From assembly GCA_024743435.1 (NCBI GenBank), contig JANSWO010000003.1:186001-250000 (forward strand): a DNA stretch of 64,000 nucleotides, written 5' to 3'. Below are positions 17,448 to 25,880 of this stretch, piece after piece (position 1 is the stretch's first letter; every line of letters starts with the position of its first letter). The notes under the pieces were generated by a model. That model did not search any database. It had not been told where the DNA came from and saw only the letters and a program-made list of their open reading frames with translations. Made by a program: the position numbers and the translations under genes. Source of the stretch: Pseudomonadaceae bacterium (GTDB lineage: Bacteria; Pseudomonadota; Gammaproteobacteria; Pseudomonadales; Azotimanducaceae).

Positions 17448-17699
17448 GTGGCGAAGCAGTACCAACTCTTTCATTACGACAGCTGCTTTTTCTGCGGTCG
17501 TGTTCGCGGCTTCATCGAGCAGGCAGGGCTCGACATCCCGTATCGAAATATTCACACCGAGCCTGGTGCTCATCAGGAGCTGATCAACGGTGGCGGGCGA
17601 GGCACCGTACCGTGTTTACGCATCGACGATGGTGGTGATGTTCGGTGGCTGTACGAGTCTGCTGACATCGTCGAGTATCTGCGCGGGCACGCTGCCTGA
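17448..17699 (+). CDS. Glutaredoxin-like / GST N-terminal-domain protein
   Basis: This is an 83-residue thioredoxin-fold protein with redox motif CFFC close to the N-terminus, the cis-proline loop GTVPCL, and ESADIVEYL, typical of glutaredoxins and glutathione-transferase N-terminal domains. The GTG at 17448 is chosen because AGGAG lies nine bases upstream; the ATG at 17439 abuts AGGAG directly. No GST C-terminal domain follows. It probably reduces glutathione mixed disulfides in the cytoplasm. It diverges from the dsbA-like gene, so both may share a redox-responsive region. Confidence 0.8.
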   Translation: MAKQYQLFHYDSCFFCGRVRGFIEQAGLDIPYRNIHTEPGAHQELINGGGRGTVPCLRIDDGGDVRWLYESADIVEYLRGHAA

Positions 17700-17838
17700 G
17701 CAGTGCTTGTATCCCGATTTCACTCCGGGGTAGGGTGTTGCGGTTGAGGTTTTGGAACTCAGGTTGCGAGGGCGCACGCGGTCTCGTTACAGCCTGAATT
17801 CTGAAGCCAGTATCTAACGCGAGACCAAGAGGCGAACT

Positions 17839-18876
17839 ATGAAGCTAGGCATAATCACCGGCTATTCCGGCCGTTCCATCAATATTCCGATCGAGCACAT
17901 CAAGCGGGCCGAAGACCTCGGCTACGATTCGCTCTGGACGGCGGAGGCCTATGGTAGCGATGCGGTAACGCCAGCCACCTGGATACTTGCGCAAACCAGC
18001 AAGATTAAAGTTGGCACCGCGATCATGCAGATGCCTGCGCGCTCCCCGGCCATGGCGGCGATGACTGCCATGACGCTGTCCGAATTGTCCGGTGGCCGGT
18101 TCATCTGTGGCCTGGGTGCGTCCGGCCCGCAGGTTGTGGAAGGCTGGCATGGAGTGCCCTACGGCAAACCGGTCACGCGCTTGAAAGAGTACATACAGAT
18201 CATGAAGCAGATCTTTGCTCGTGAGGCCCCCGCGACATTTGAAGGTGATATGTATCAGCTTCCTTATAGCGGCCCGGGTGCGACCGGTCTGGGTAAGCCG
18301 CTGAAGAGCATCATGCACTCAACCCACGATATCCCAATCTACGCCGCCACGATTACACCGCGGGGTGTTTCAGCCGCAGCCGAGGTTGCGGATGGCTTCT
18401 TCCCGATCTGGCTCGACCCCGAGAAGTACAGCGTGTTCGAGAAAGACATCGACGCAGGCTTCGCCAAGGCAGGCGACAAGTCTTTGATGGATTTTGATGT
18501 CTCACCGTTCGTTACCTGCATCATCGGAGATGATGTGGAAGCCTGCATGCAGCCGATTCGCGGCAGCATGGCGCTCTACATCGGCGGCATGGGTGCGCGA
18601 GACAAGAATTTCTACAACAACTACTGCAAACGCCTTGGCTTCGAAGACGCCGCGGTGAAGATCCAGGATCTGTTCCTTGCCGGCAAGAAAGATGAAGCGA
18701 TGGCGGCGGTGCCTGCCGAGTTGATCGATGCGGTGCATCTGGTTGGTCCGGCTGAACGGGTGCGCGAACGCCTCCAACGTTGGAAGCAAGCCGCAGGCAA
18801 GGGCCATGTTGCCAGCATGCTGGTTGGTGCACAGCAGCCTGAGGCGCTGGAGCTTATCGCTGAGGAGATGCTCTAG
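17839..18876 (+). CDS. LLM-class (luciferase-like) flavin-dependent oxidoreductase
   Basis: This 345-residue TIM-barrel enzyme resembles F420- or FMN-dependent luciferase-like oxidoreductases. Supporting segments are the N-terminal KLGIITGYSG, the AEDLGYDSLWTAEAYGSDA stretch, and the SGGRFICGLGASGP phosphate-binding region. GAGG lies before the ATG. It stands alone, with a palindromic repeat element after it. The flavin cofactor and substrate cannot be read from the sequence; the closest described family members reduce or oxidise alcohols and enones or act as monooxygenases. Confidence 0.85.
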   Translation: MKLGIITGYSGRSINIPIEHIKRAEDLGYDSLWTAEAYGSDAVTPATWILAQTSKIKVGTAIMQMPARSPAMAAMTAMTLSELSGGRFICGLGASGPQVVEGWHGVPYGKPVTRLKEYIQIMKQIFAREAPATFEGDMYQLPYSGPGATGLGKPLKSIMHSTHDIPIYAATITPRGVSAAAEVADGFFPIWLDPEKYSVFEKDIDAGFAKAGDKSLMDFDVSPFVTCIIGDDVEACMQPIRGSMALYIGGMGARDKNFYNNYCKRLGFEDAAVKIQDLFLAGKKDEAMAAVPAELIDAVHLVGPAERVRERLQRWKQAAGKGHVASMLVGAQQPEALELIAEEML

Positions 18877-18976
18877 GCACACACGTTACACCCGGCTTCG
18901 TTATTGCAAGGTTATTGCAAGCGGTGGCGAAGCCGGAGTGTGAGCATCTGGTTGTTGTGTGGAGGGGCGTAGTAGA

Positions 18977-19161
18977 TGGGCGCTCTCGACAGATTTCCGC
19001 TGCCAGGTTTGTGGGCGCTCTCGACAGATTTCCTTGGCGCTTTGCGCCGGAGGAAATCGTCTGCCGCTCTCTCGGCGTTTGAGGCGCGCTGATCGCAGAG
19101 CGATCAGCGTTGCTGCCGCTCTCTCGGGGTTCGAGGCGCGCTGATCGCAGAGCGATCAGCG
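18977..19161. repeat. GCCGCTCTC-type palindromic repeat element, copy 1
   Basis: Two near-identical tandem units each carry GCCGCTCTCTCGG and then the perfect hairpin CGCTGATCGC-AGA-GCGATCAGCG (19087-19109 and 19139-19161). Before them GGCGCTCTCGACAGATTTCC occurs twice, the second copy extending into a GATTTCC/GGAAATC hairpin. It lies between two convergent genes. Related elements occur at 40.6, 48.7 and 62.9 kb. Confidence 0.75.
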
Positions 19162-19162
19162 T

Positions 19163-19208
19163 AAAAAAAACGCCAGGGACGAAGCGCTTCGCTTCGTGCC
19201 GCTGGCGT
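19163..19208 (-). terminator. Rho-independent terminator for the Rieske gene
   Basis: Read leftward, a long hairpin built from AACGCCAGCGGCACGAAGCG and its imperfect complement ends in a run of T residues (the A-tract at 19163-19170). It lies about 145 bases beyond the stop of the leftward Rieske gene. Confidence 0.75.
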
Positions 19209-19353
19209 TCTCCCCTCGCACGGCTCCCCAGCCGTTGTTCGCAGGCGTTGGAGTGAGTTCACTGCCAACGTCGTCAACTGATAGTGCGTCAAAAGTTCCT
19301 GATTAACTAGAACTTTTTTCGCGTTCTGATTTCATCGTGCCGAAACTCGGCAC

Positions 19354-20700
19354 TCAGGCTTTGGCATCTACCCACTGCTCAAGCAGTGTGTGGAAGTGTC
19401 GCAGCTTCGTTTCCTGGTATTTCGCCAGCGAAATCTCATCGAACTGAGCAGCTTCGAGACCGGCCTGTACTTTTGGCAGGTTGAATGAATCCTGTTGAAA
19501 AACCTTCGCCAGGAACCCGAGTTCAGATGCTTCGGTCCAGTCGTCGTCTTCGCTCAACCAATGCATTTCTGCTGGCGGCGGTCGTTCGCCTTCGAACGGG
19601 GTGATGTAAAAACACTCCATCACACACTTATCGTGATGATCACCGTACGGGCGGAACCGGTAGTTGATCTTATTCAAGCCGCCCCAGGGATGGAAGTTGG
19701 GGAAGATGGTGTAGTAGATGCTGTCATTGCATTCAGATTCCGACAGCACGGTGCCTTCCGGAAAACAGTTCTTGTATTGCTCTCGCATGCTGGCCGCGAG
19801 CACCGCTCGGGCAGAAGTACCTTCCGGAACCTCAGCAATGGAATCCTGGCTCAGATATCGCATTGTCACAGCATCGAAAAGATCCTGCTCTTTCGGTGAT
19901 TTGCGCAGATGTGGGCTGGGGGTTCCGTTGGGCGTTATGGCGCGCGAGAAATTGCCCCACGCATCGTACTGAGTGTTTTCGTCGCCAGTGCCCTCAAGAA
20001 TCTGAGGGTGAGTGGTGATGACGTGAAACGCCTCCATGAACGCTTCCTGAGTCACCTTCCAGTTGGTTGGCATTACCTTGGCGGTCCAGGCTTCGATGTA
20101 TCGATTCTCCGGATGCCAACCGTCGAAGTGATCGGGGAACTCACCGAGGTGTTCCGACAGCGGCGGTGCGCTCAAATCCATGTTGATGAATACCCAGCCC
20201 CCCCAGGTTTCAGCCTGCACGGGCGTCAGCCCAAAATCGCTCTTGTCGATGTGGGGAAAGTCCCAATCAGAGGTGACGCTGCGGTTGCTGCCGTCCAGAT
20301 GCCAGCTGAAGCCGTGGAATGGGCAGATGAAACTAGCGGCATGGCCGTGGTCGTCACACAACTTGCGGCCACGGTGGCGGCACACGTTGTGGTGCGCCTT
20401 GATGCCTTCTTTGGTGTTTACAACGATGATCGAGAACTTGCCGATCTCATAGATGTGGTAGTTGCCTACCTCTGGAATCTGCTCTTCCCGACAAGCCATC
20501 TGCCAGGTTTTGGGCCACAGATGCTCCATTTCCAGATCATGGTATTCCCGGGATGTGTAGCGGCTGATTGGCACTGTGACGATGTCGGACTCGAATCGGT
20601 TGGTGCGTTGCAAGACCTCGGGTGCGGGTACCGGGTCTGAGTTCACCAAGTCGAGATAAGAGATGCCCTGGGAATTGATCTGCTGTTCCGCTTCCGCCAT
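19354..20700 (-). CDS. Rieske non-heme iron oxygenase, alpha subunit
   Basis: This is a 448-residue oxygenase. The Rieske cluster has CRHRGRKLC and CPFHGFSW, and the catalytic iron ligands lie in EAFHVITTHP. AGGAG lies seven bases before the start. It is clearly different from the Rieske protein at 14256-15548, so they probably act on different substrates. No beta subunit, ferredoxin or reductase is adjacent; the nearest ferredoxin gene is at 43195-43515. A small hypothetical gene lies just upstream on the same strand and may be co-transcribed. Confidence 0.9.
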   Translation of the reverse strand: MAEAEQQINSQGISYLDLVNSDPVPAPEVLQRTNRFESDIVTVPISRYTSREYHDLEMEHLWPKTWQMACREEQIPEVGNYHIYEIGKFSIIVVNTKEGIKAHHNVCRHRGRKLCDDHGHAASFICPFHGFSWHLDGSNRSVTSDWDFPHIDKSDFGLTPVQAETWGGWVFINMDLSAPPLSEHLGEFPDHFDGWHPENRYIEAWTAKVMPTNWKVTQEAFMEAFHVITTHPQILEGTGDENTQYDAWGNFSRAITPNGTPSPHLRKSPKEQDLFDAVTMRYLSQDSIAEVPEGTSARAVLAASMREQYKNCFPEGTVLSESECNDSIYYTIFPNFHPWGGLNKINYRFRPYGDHHDKCVMECFYITPFEGERPPPAEMHWLSEDDDWTEASELGFLAKVFQQDSFNLPKVQAGLEAAQFDEISLAKYQETKLRHFHTLLEQWVDAKA

Positions 20701-20748
20701 GGGAGGCTCCTGTTGCTGTCTTTGTCGTCTTACGAGTTGTGTCTGGCG

Positions 20749-20979
20749 CTAGTCACTGGATTTGAATCGTCGCGAGGTGTCGGCGGTTTCTGGCAGCTGG
20801 GGACCTGCAAGCCATAGCGCCATGTGTGGGTCTGCTTGCCGAATATCGCCGCTGATATAGCGGCCATCGTAATGGAACAGTCCCTTCACGCCGTTGTTCT
20901 CTACTTCTACGGTGCCGTCGTCGTGCGCGGTGTAGATTGCGCCGGATAGTGGGTGTTTGAGTATGCGGTCTGTCTTCAA
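20749..20979 (-). CDS. Small conserved-looking hypothetical protein
   Basis: This is a 76-residue soluble, acidic protein that I do not recognise. It has a regular beta-rich look (SGAIYTAHDDGTVEVEN, then GLFHYDGRYISGD) suggesting a small strand-rich fold. It begins with TTG, and the start is uncertain. It lies 48 bases upstream of the Rieske gene on the same strand, so an accessory role for that oxygenase is possible. Confidence 0.5.
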   Translation of the reverse strand: MKTDRILKHPLSGAIYTAHDDGTVEVENNGVKGLFHYDGRYISGDIRQADPHMALWLAGPQLPETADTSRRFKSSD

Positions 20980-21087
20980 CGGATGATCCCCCAGCAGGCA
21001 TGCAGGCCGCGTTTTCGCGCGGGTGTCGTTGGTCTGGTCAGGGCGCCTAGAGTAGCGAATCCAACAAAACCGTCAAGGGTGCTTGTT

Positions 21088-22350
21088 TTAGCAGGGCTCC
21101 AGTCCATCGTCGTCACCCGCGTTCAGATAGTCAGCGATGTCCCGATCAGCCCTACGGCGTGCGGTGGCGTAGTCCAGCCCGGACTCCCCGGCTAACGCGA
21201 CAATATCGTCATGCTCCATCTTCCAGCGGCGCTGGCCATTCGGCTGAGTCACGATTTTGATGGCGACCTCACCCAACGCGGTGGGAATTTTCCGTGTTTC
21301 GCGCTCGAGAACTCGCTTCTCGAAGGCCTTGTAGCGTAGGCCGATCGTGCTGGATTCGTTGAGAATGGTGTCCGCCAGCGCATCTCGATGGGCGGCGTCG
21401 CACAGTACGCTGATGCAGGTGGCGGGGCGGGATTTCTTCATGATGATGGGGCTGAAATAGACGTCGTCAGCTCCTTGGGCGAACAGTGATTGAGCCAGCG
21501 GTTCGAACGCTTCCGCCGGCATGTCATCGATGTTCGCTTCAATATGAAAGTACGATTGTCCAGACGAGGGCGCTTTTACTGCATCGGCGCTGTCTATGAT
21601 GGCAACCCGCAGCACGTTCGCACTCGCAAAATCTTTGTGGCCGATACCGTAACCGGTTTTGCGTACAAGCATTGGCTCAGGCACATCGGGTCGAGTCACC
21701 TGGGCTGCGAGTAACCCGGCGCCGGTGGGTGTTGTGCTTTCTCCGTCGACGCCGCCATAAAGGCATGGCAGACCCTGCACCAGCTCTTGAGTCGCGGGTG
21801 CTGGCACGGCCAGGCGGCCATGAGCACAGTTAACGAAACCGCTTCCCAGCTCGATCGGTAGCGTCAGAACGTCTCGTATCCCGAACCTCCACTTCAGCTC
21901 AACGAGGGCAATCGCTCCGCCGACAATGTCGACGATGGAGTCGATCGCGCCGACCTCATGAAAATGCACCTGGTCGATGTCGATATCGTGGATTTTGGCT
22001 TCCGCTTTCGCGATATGTTGAAACACGCTCAGCGCCAGATCGGTGACCTCGGGATCCAGATTGGCCTCGCGGATCATGCGGGCAATGTTGCTGTGATGGC
22101 GGTGGTCGCTCTGGTCCGCGCAGACCACGTCAACCCGAGTGCCGTGCACGCCCATCTTGCTCGCCTTTGATACTCGCAGATCAAACTCGCCATTGAGCGG
22201 CAGCTTGCCCAGCTCCCGGCGAATGTGTGCGGGGTCTGCACCCAGATCAATGAGGGCAGCCAGGTTCATGTCGCCGGAGATTCCGGCGCTGGGTTGATAT
22301 AGAAGGGCAGTGGCCACGGTATTTGTCCGAACGCTCATGTTTGGGCTCAT
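21088..22350 (-). CDS. larC: LarC-like nickel insertion protein (DUF111 family)
   Basis: This 420-residue protein belongs to the LarC family, which inserts nickel into the pincer cofactor of lactate racemase-type enzymes. Typical features are the N-terminal SAGISGDMNLAALIDLG, the histidine-rich DHRHHSN, VHFHEVGAIDSIVDIVG near residue 130, and TPTGAG. The C-terminal half has IEANIDDMPAE and SPIIMKKSRP. The partner genes larB, larE and larA are not in the window. The start may instead be the ATG at 22338; neither has a strong ribosome site. It diverges from the NRPS gene. Confidence 0.87.
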   Translation of the reverse strand: MSPNMSVRTNTVATALLYQPSAGISGDMNLAALIDLGADPAHIRRELGKLPLNGEFDLRVSKASKMGVHGTRVDVVCADQSDHRHHSNIARMIREANLDPEVTDLALSVFQHIAKAEAKIHDIDIDQVHFHEVGAIDSIVDIVGGAIALVELKWRFGIRDVLTLPIELGSGFVNCAHGRLAVPAPATQELVQGLPCLYGGVDGESTTPTGAGLLAAQVTRPDVPEPMLVRKTGYGIGHKDFASANVLRVAIIDSADAVKAPSSGQSYFHIEANIDDMPAEAFEPLAQSLFAQGADDVYFSPIIMKKSRPATCISVLCDAAHRDALADTILNESSTIGLRYKAFEKRVLERETRKIPTALGEVAIKIVTQPNGQRRWKMEHDDIVALAGESGLDYATARRRADRDIADYLNAGDDDGLEPC

Positions 22351-22603
22351 TAGAGCAGGGATTGGGGGTAGAGGGACATGTCGCGACGCATTACAACCGA
22401 ATTACAAGGTCGTTCCGTGCGCACGGTTATAGCGTTAATCAGTCGTTAAACTAGTAGGGGTAGAAATCGCGTCGCATTGCTCAATCCTGGTTGTTTGGTG
22501 TGGGAGCGATTTACTCGTGCATCGATGCTGGACTTATCGATCTTCGAGGCAGTTCGGTCGGCAGGAAGCTGGCCGAGAAGGGAATCGGTTATTGGGAGCG
22601 ACC

Positions 22604-25600
22604 ATGTCCGTCGATACTAGCAAGAGCAGCAAGAGCAGCAATCTAACGCAACTCCAGCAACGCATCTGGCTCGGCCACAAGCTTGACCCGGGCATCTACA
22701 GCACCGGCGGCATCATTCGCGTGGACCGGATGATCGATGCGACCACTATGCGCGCTGCGATCGATTACGTTAATCGGCACAGCCAACTGCACCAAAGCGT
22801 TTTTGAAGACGTCGATGGCGTACCCATGCGCCGGGCCGCTGACGTGCCCGTCGATCTCATTGAGGTTGACCTCACTGAGCACGGCGATGGCGACGCTGCC
22901 TTGAATGTCTGGCGTGAGGAGCTTCGCGCTGAAACCTTGAATCTAAGCTTCGAAACGAGGTTGCAACGATTTGTCCTGCTGAAACTCGGCGAGGCGGACT
23001 ACGCGCTCGACTGGGTAGACCACCATATTCTCAACGACTTCTGGTCCTTCTCGACGGCGTTCGAGGCGGTCTCCAAAGCCTACCTGGCGCTGGAGTCGGG
23101 TGAGGCTATGCCTACCCTCGATATTCCCGCCTTCGACCGGATCGTCGAGAAAGAAATCTCGTTTCTGGCCAGCGAAGCCGCTGCCAAATCCCAGGCTTAC
23201 TGGCAGAAGGAGATGGATGATGCACTGCCGCCGTTGAGTCTCTATGGCGTGCCCGCAAGTGCTGGTTCTGGTGCGGTAAAACGCCACACCATTGAATTGG
23301 ATGATGCCCTGTCAGCCGCCATCCGGGAGCGAGTAGGCGCTGCGCCCTTTAAGTCACTCAGCGCTCACCAGAGCCTGTTTCTGTTCGTCTCAACCGTCAC
23401 CTCTGCCTGGTTGCACCGGGTGACTGGCAACGAGCGCGTCGGCATCGGTGCGTTCTTCCATAACCGGCGCAGCGATGAAGATAAGAAGGCCTTTGGTCCG
23501 CTGATTTCAGCTGCGCCATTGCGCACGGATATCTGTGCTGAGGACAGCTTCGCGGAAGTCTTCAAGCGCCTGTCTCGCAAGTATCGCGGTGCGCTACGGC
23601 ACTCAGCCATGTCGCCGCCGAACCGGCCGGAGGCGCGAGCCTTTGATTTGTCGGTCAACTATGTCAACGCGACCTTTGTCGAATTCCTCGGATCGATGTC
23701 CGAGCTGATCATCACTCACCCTGGCCGCTGGTATCAGAATGAGCCAATGGCAATGCAGGTTTGGGATCTGCAAAGCACAGGGCGCGTGGTTCTGTCTTTC
23801 GACTTTGATACCGGCGTGTTCGATGCCGATCAACAACAGCGCACGATTGGTCACTTTCTGGCGCTGGTGCGGGCAGCTGTAGAGAATCCGGACGGAGAAC
23901 TGGGCGCCGTGGATATCGTTGGCTCCGCAGAGCGATCGACGCTGCTGGATGAGTTTGGTCGCCGCGAACGCAACTATCCCGAAGCTCGCGTTACTGAACT
24001 GATTTCCGATATCGCAGAGCGTTTTCCCGACACGCCGGCGGCCAGCCTGTTCGGTGCTGAGTCTCTCAGCTATCGAGAGCTCGAATCCCGCTCGAACCAG
24101 CTCGCACATGAACTCATCGCGCGCGGACTCGAGCGAGAAGCGATTGTCGGGTTGTGCCTGCCACCGGGAACCGACTATGCCGTTGCTTGCCTGGCTGTTT
24201 TGAAAGCGGGTGCTGCGTTTCTACCGCTCGATCCGGGCTATCCGTCGGATCGTTTGCAATACATGGTCGCAGATTCCAACGCGGCGCTGGTCATCAGCCA
24301 CAGCGACGTGGCCGGAACACTGCTGAGCGATTCGTCGGAATCCGACGTGTTGCTGTTGCTGGACAGGGCTGTTGCGCGCCTGGACGCTCAGAGCACAGCG
24401 GCGCCCGATCTCGAGTGTTCGCCTTCCGATTTGGCTTACCTGATCTACACATCGGGCTCGACGGGCAAGCCAAAGGGCGTTCTTCTGGAACACCGGGGGC
24501 TGACCAACATGGCGTTTGCGCAAGCCGAGCAATACCGCATTGAACCAGGCATGCGGGTGTTGAATTTCGCATCCTTTAATTTCGATGCGGCGGTGTGTGA
24601 CCTGTTCATGACCTGGGTTAGCGGTGGCACGGTGTGTTTCGCCGCGCTCGAGGACAAGGCGCCAGGAGCCAGACTCGAGCGACTGTTGAGAGACGATTCA
24701 ATCAATGCCTGTGTGCTGACACCATCCGTTATGGCGGTAACAGGCTGCGATGAGTTGCCTGATTTGAAGACCATTGGCTCCGCCGGAGAAGCCTGCACGC
24801 CGGACGTGCTTCAGCGCTGGGCACCGGGCAGGTATTTTGTAAACGCCTATGGACCCACTGAGTGCACGGTTGGCGCAACGTCGGCCACCGCGCAGGAGTG
24901 TGCACAATCCGTCACGATCGGACGTCCGGCGGGCAATGTGGAAGTCCTGCTGATAGACGCCAACGCGCAATTGGTTCCTATTGGGGTTACCGGTGAAATT
25001 GCCCTGGCTGGTGTTCAGCTCGCTCGCGGTTACCATGCCCGGGAAGACATCACCGCTGAAAAGTTTCCGCTGCATCCACTGCGCAGTGGACAGCGCATCT
25101 ATCGCACGGGTGATCTTGCCCGCTATCGCGAAGACGGTTGTTTGGAGTATTTAGGTCGCAGCGACGACCAGGTCAAAGTCCGCGGTATTCGAATCGAGTT
25201 GGGTGAGATTGAAGCCTGCATCGCGCGAGCCGCTGGTGTCCGGGGAGCCGTTGTATCGTTGTTCGACCCCGATGGCGGCAACGCCAGGTTGGTTGCCTAT
25301 TACAGCGGGCGTGATGACCTTGATGCAACGCTGCTGCGCGATTTCGCTCGCAAAGAGCTGCCGGAAGTCATGGTGCCCAGTTTCTGGGTTCCGCTGTCTG
25401 AGCTGCCGATGACGGTGAATGGCAAGGTAGATCGTCAACGTTTGCCGGAACCGAACATCGACCATCTTGTGACTGGTCGGCGCACATATGTGGCACCCGT
25501 CGGTGAGATGGAAGAGAGCCTGGCCGGCCTGTGGTGCGAATTGGTTGGCGTCGAGCGTGTTGGTCGGGACGATTCGTTCTTTGATGTCGGTGGTCACTCA

Positions 25601-25783
25601 CTGCTTGCCACTCAGTTGGCCGCGCGCATCGAGTCAGATCTTGGCTTGCGGGTTACGTTGCGCCAGCTCTTCGAGATGCCCGTGCTGTCAGCCATGGCAG
25701 CAGGGCTGTCCGGAAAGCTCTCGGCCGTTGCTGGTAACCTGGCAGAAGATCTTGGTGAAGATTTCGAAGAGTTTGAAATCTGA
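22604..25783 (+). CDS. Single-module non-ribosomal peptide synthetase (C-A-PCP)
   Basis: This 1059-residue assembly-line enzyme has three domains. The condensation domain spans about residues 12-440, with HHILND at 140-145 (HHxxxD kept, the usual following glycine replaced by Phe). The adenylation domain spans about 480-960, with YTSGSTGKPKG near 615, GPTE near 749, YRTGD and NGKVDR. The carrier domain is at about 975-1045, with attachment serine near 999 in GGHSLL. There is no thioesterase or reductase domain. The aspartate in FNFDAAV suggests an alpha-amino acid substrate. GGGAG precedes the ATG. A secreted DUF3604 gene follows after 97 bases. Confidence 0.93.
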   Translation: MSVDTSKSSKSSNLTQLQQRIWLGHKLDPGIYSTGGIIRVDRMIDATTMRAAIDYVNRHSQLHQSVFEDVDGVPMRRAADVPVDLIEVDLTEHGDGDAALNVWREELRAETLNLSFETRLQRFVLLKLGEADYALDWVDHHILNDFWSFSTAFEAVSKAYLALESGEAMPTLDIPAFDRIVEKEISFLASEAAAKSQAYWQKEMDDALPPLSLYGVPASAGSGAVKRHTIELDDALSAAIRERVGAAPFKSLSAHQSLFLFVSTVTSAWLHRVTGNERVGIGAFFHNRRSDEDKKAFGPLISAAPLRTDICAEDSFAEVFKRLSRKYRGALRHSAMSPPNRPEARAFDLSVNYVNATFVEFLGSMSELIITHPGRWYQNEPMAMQVWDLQSTGRVVLSFDFDTGVFDADQQQRTIGHFLALVRAAVENPDGELGAVDIVGSAERSTLLDEFGRRERNYPEARVTELISDIAERFPDTPAASLFGAESLSYRELESRSNQLAHELIARGLEREAIVGLCLPPGTDYAVACLAVLKAGAAFLPLDPGYPSDRLQYMVADSNAALVISHSDVAGTLLSDSSESDVLLLLDRAVARLDAQSTAAPDLECSPSDLAYLIYTSGSTGKPKGVLLEHRGLTNMAFAQAEQYRIEPGMRVLNFASFNFDAAVCDLFMTWVSGGTVCFAALEDKAPGARLERLLRDDSINACVLTPSVMAVTGCDELPDLKTIGSAGEACTPDVLQRWAPGRYFVNAYGPTECTVGATSATAQECAQSVTIGRPAGNVEVLLIDANAQLVPIGVTGEIALAGVQLARGYHAREDITAEKFPLHPLRSGQRIYRTGDLARYREDGCLEYLGRSDDQVKVRGIRIELGEIEACIARAAGVRGAVVSLFDPDGGNARLVAYYSGRDDLDATLLRDFARKELPEVMVPSFWVPLSELPMTVNGKVDRQRLPEPNIDHLVTGRRTYVAPVGEMEESLAGLWCELVGVERVGRDDSFFDVGGHSLLATQLAARIESDLGLRVTLRQLFEMPVLSAMAAGLSGKLSAVAGNLAEDLGEDFEEFEI

Positions 25784-25880
25784 TTCAGGACACCCTGGGC
25801 GATCATGATGACGCCGGTTCGCCATCTTTGGCGTCGGCTTGTACTCTGGACAGCATTGTCATTTCCCTGGGGAGGGAGCG

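Noticed and set aside
23603-24109. Leftward frame inside the NRPS gene
   Set aside because: Antisense shadow within a well-supported C-A-PCP protein.
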